Assembly (NCBI GenBank): GCA_019113455.1
Contig: DXHG01000022.1
Coordinates: forward strand, 1 to 6,983
Direction: 5' to 3'
From: Candidatus Treponema faecavium
GTDB lineage: Bacteria > Spirochaetota > Spirochaetia > Treponematales > Treponemataceae
Length of the DNA stretch: 6,983 nt
Of the stretch, positions 5,233-6,983 are shown piece by piece (the first letter of the stretch is position 1; every line of letters begins with the position of its first letter). The position numbers and the translations under genes are program-made. The notes under the pieces are model-generated. The model was given only the letters and a program-made list of their open reading frames with translations. It had not been told where the DNA came from and searched no databases.

Positions 5233-6306
5233 ATGACTCGTGTTTCCGTTATCGGCACTGTCGGCGTGCCCGCGTGCTATGGCGGCTTTGAATCGCTCGT
5301 AGACAATCTGCTCGATTTTACGCCGCAAGGCGTGGAATACACCGTCTTTTGCTCCGCGCCCAAATACAAAACCCGGATGGAATCTTGGAAGGGCGCGCGC
5401 CTTGTCTATCTTGACCGGGACGCGAACGGCGTTTCCAGTATTTTTTACGATTATGAAAGCATGCGCCGGTCGCTTGACTGCGACGTTATGCTCATCCTCG
5501 GCGTGTCAGGCTGTCTCTTTTTGCTGCAAATCCGTCGCCGCTTTAAAGGCCGGATTATTACTAATATCGATGGACTTGAATGGAAACGGGACAAGTGGAA
5601 GTGGTACGCGAAAGCACTGCTGCGCTGGAGCGAGCGGCAGGCGGTGCGGTATTCCGACACTGTAATCGGTGACAACAAAGGAATCACCGATTATATCAAA
5701 AATGCCTATGGGACGGACGCGGTGCTGATTCCGTATGGCGGCGATCATGCGGAGCGGGTGGAAGATGACGCGCTGTTTGATTCGTATCCTTTTGCCCATG
5801 CGAAATATGCCGTCACGGTATGCCGCATTGAGCCTGAGAACAATATACATATGATATTGGAAGCGTTTGCAGCGTGTCGTCATTTTCCGCTCGTTATTGT
5901 AGGAAACTGGAAAAACTCAGCATACGGCAGATCGCTCAAAGAGACCTATACGCAGTATGCCAATATCAATTTGCTTGATCCGGTGTATGACCTGCACCGT
6001 GTAAACTGGCTCCGTTCACATGCCGCAGTTTATATCCATGGGCACAGTGCCGGAGGTACAAACCCTTCGCTTGTTGAAGCTATGTGTCTCGGTCTTCCGG
6101 TACTTGCATTCGACTGCGTGTACAACCGCGCCACAACGGAAAACCGCTGTCTGTACTGGAAAACTGCGGCGGAACTTGCCGCAGTGCTTAGCGAACAGGA
6201 AAGCGCGTTTCCGCAAATCGCGCGTAATATGAGGGAAACCGGAATGCGCCGTTATCGCTGGGCGCATGTTGCTGGGCAATACAACGAACTGCTGTTGCGG
6301 CAGTAA
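5233..6306 (+). CDS. DUF1972-type rhamnosyltransferase (family 4-like glycosyltransferase)
   Basis: This 357-residue GT-B enzyme belongs to the group with an N-terminal DUF1972 domain, whose characterised members are beta-1,4-rhamnosyltransferases of streptococcal capsule and rhamnan synthesis. The diagnostic opening is IGTVGVPACYGGFESLVDNLL (about 7-27). Next come NIDGLEWKRDKWKWYAK near 111-127 and IGDNKGITDYI near 145-155. IPYGGDHAE lies near 166-174 and VCRIEPENNIHMILEAF near 196-212. The C-terminal nucleotide-sugar site reads HGHSAGGTNPSLVEAM near 269-284. The rhamnose donor is a family-based inference that agrees with the rhamnosyltransferase-like enzyme at 2477. It has AAAGGAA at 5218-5224, eight bases before ATG 5233. 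No poly-G tract lies in or near it, so it should be constitutive, unlike its neighbours. The 91-base gap before it holds no clear promoter or terminator. Confidence 0.87.
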   Translation: MTRVSVIGTVGVPACYGGFESLVDNLLDFTPQGVEYTVFCSAPKYKTRMESWKGARLVYLDRDANGVSSIFYDYESMRRSLDCDVMLILGVSGCLFLLQIRRRFKGRIITNIDGLEWKRDKWKWYAKALLRWSERQAVRYSDTVIGDNKGITDYIKNAYGTDAVLIPYGGDHAERVEDDALFDSYPFAHAKYAVTVCRIEPENNIHMILEAFAACRHFPLVIVGNWKNSAYGRSLKETYTQYANINLLDPVYDLHRVNWLRSHAAVYIHGHSAGGTNPSLVEAMCLGLPVLAFDCVYNRATTENRCLYWKTAAELAAVLSEQESAFPQIARNMRETGMRRYRWAHVAGQYNELLLRQ

Positions 6307-6349
6307 TGTAAGAATTTCTTCTATAAAATAATCTACTTATCCCCGCCTT

Positions 6350-6718
6350 ATGACCTTCCGTGACCGGCTGCGCGCGGAGCTCGATGCGCAGCGCATAAAC
6401 AAAAAAGAACTCGCACAGGAGCTTGGCATCAGCTACAGCACGCTGCTTTCATACATAGATGCGCGCGCTGTGATGCCTGCCGCTGATATGGCAGTACGCA
6501 TAGCCGCGCGCCTCGGCGTAACCGTCGAGTACCTCGTAGACGGTGGAGCAGGGCAGGGCGGCTGCTCCGCGCAGAGCCAGGCGCTGCTGAACGAACTGTC
6601 AAAACTTTCCGCCGCAGAACAAAAAGAGCTTATCTCGGCATTCCTTTCTATTATCCACATCCAGACTTCTTCTCTTTCAGCAAATCCACTTATACACACA
6701 GCCGCTTCCGGCAGGTGA
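6350..6718 (+). CDS. Small Cro/C1-type (XRE) helix-turn-helix regulator
   Basis: This 122-residue protein has an N-terminal DNA-binding domain of about 65 residues. MTFRDRLRAELDAQRINKKE leads into the helix-turn-helix ELAQELGISYSTLLSYIDAR (about 20-39), followed by MPAADMAVRIAARLGVTVEYLVDG, the classic closing helices. The remaining half is a Gly/Ser linker and a short amphipathic helix (LLNELSKLSAAEQKELISAF) that may mediate dimerisation, then a tail without clear features. Similar short regulators are frequent in Treponema genomes. There is no evident Shine-Dalgarno sequence before ATG 6350. A TATAAA at 6322-6327 could be a -10 element, but no matching -35 is seen. Whether it controls the glycan genes is unknown. 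Confidence 0.85.
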   Translation: MTFRDRLRAELDAQRINKKELAQELGISYSTLLSYIDARAVMPAADMAVRIAARLGVTVEYLVDGGAGQGGCSAQSQALLNELSKLSAAEQKELISAFLSIIHIQTSSLSANPLIHTAASGR

Positions 6719-6735
6719 TAAGACGCGGGTCTTAT
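6718..6735. terminator. Hairpin between the regulator and the convergent ATPase remnant, possible terminator
   Basis: ATAAGAC (6718-6724) and GTCTTAT (6729-6735) form a perfect 7-bp stem with a GCGG loop. It starts at the last base of the regulator's TGA. The following bases (TGCTTCATATG) contain only a weak T run, so efficient termination is uncertain. Confidence 0.4.
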
Positions 6736-6774
6736 TGCTTCATATGAGCATCCGCCTGTCATTTACACGCCTTT

Positions 6775-6983
6775 CTAAAATTGCGGCATTTTCCTGGTCA
6801 AATTGTTGAAAAGATCGCGAAGGTACTGCTTTGACAGCTCATCGGCAAACCAGAGGTTGACGAGGTACGTCTGCATAGCGTCCTCCCAGGCAGGTTGCAA
6901 GCTCGCCGGTCAGCAGCCCGGCGTTCGAGCCGGTAATGCAGATGTCGCAGTTAAGCGGCACGCGAAGAGAGTTGACACATTTC
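6775..6983 (-). pseudogene. Remnant of an AAA/DUF4143-type ATPase, 5' part beyond window
   Basis: On the minus strand, entering from the right edge, the frame 6982 to 6839 reads VNSLRVPLNCDICITGSN, continues AGLLTGELATCLGGRYADV, and stops at 6839-6841. This closely matches the core of bacterial AAA ATPases with a C-terminal DUF4143 domain, whose usual text is close to DIYITGSNAxxLSGELATxLSGRYVEI followed by PLSF. Just where PLSF is expected the frame breaks. FADEL and then KQYLRDLFNNLTRKMPQF continue in another frame to a stop at 6775-6777, resembling a much later part of DUF4143. The gene is therefore frameshifted and internally deleted, and appears dead. Its N-terminal ATP-binding part would lie to the right of the window. 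It converges on the regulator gene. Confidence 0.7.

Overview
The window is a surface-polysaccharide (O-antigen or capsule type) biosynthesis locus of a host-associated bacterium. I infer a spirochaete, most likely Treponema. The reasons are three 9-base poly-G tracts placed in or at the ends of surface-glycan genes, a small Cro/C1-type regulator, and a decayed ATPase of the AAA/DUF4143 type. The species is not identifiable from sequence alone, and the genus call is moderate confidence only.

Layout, all on the + strand unless stated. Positions 3-386 hold the C-terminal end of a multi-spanning membrane protein (EpsG/Wzy-like polymerase). Then come a family 2 glycosyltransferase (390-1175) and a family 4 glycosyltransferase (1262-2449). 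This first part is strikingly A+T-rich (for example 12 G+C in 1681-1740). After a junction around 2310-2450, which contains the first G tract, the G+C content rises (for example 37 G+C in 4201-4260). The second block holds a rhamnosyltransferase-like family 2 enzyme (2477-3349), a 26-residue small ORF (3346-3426), a hexapeptide-repeat acetyltransferase (3423-3877), a family 4 glycosyltransferase (3874-5141) and a DUF1972-type rhamnosyltransferase (5233-6306). A Cro/C1-type regulator (6350-6718), a hairpin, and a minus-strand AAA/DUF4143 ATPase remnant (6775-6983) close the window.

The most interesting feature is the set of poly-G tracts at 2358-2366, 3786-3794 and 4029-4037, each exactly 9 G here. 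The second interrupts the acetyltransferase just before its conserved C-terminal tail. The third interrupts the second family 4 glycosyltransferase after about 53 codons. In both genes the rest of the protein is intact in the +1 frame and would be restored by 10 (or 7) G, so both are OFF in this copy. The first tract sets the 3' end of the upstream family 4 glycosyltransferase; 9 G gives its longest product. Together they look like a combinatorial phase-variation module that would alter the glycan's sugar and acetyl decoration.

The genes from 2477 to 5141 are chained by ATGA stop/start overlaps. Tract length should therefore also change translational coupling to the next gene. A near-identical 20-base junction (Shine-Dalgarno plus start) occurs at 3332-3351 and 3860-3879 and brackets the acetyltransferase, suggesting that this piece is a movable or deletable cassette.
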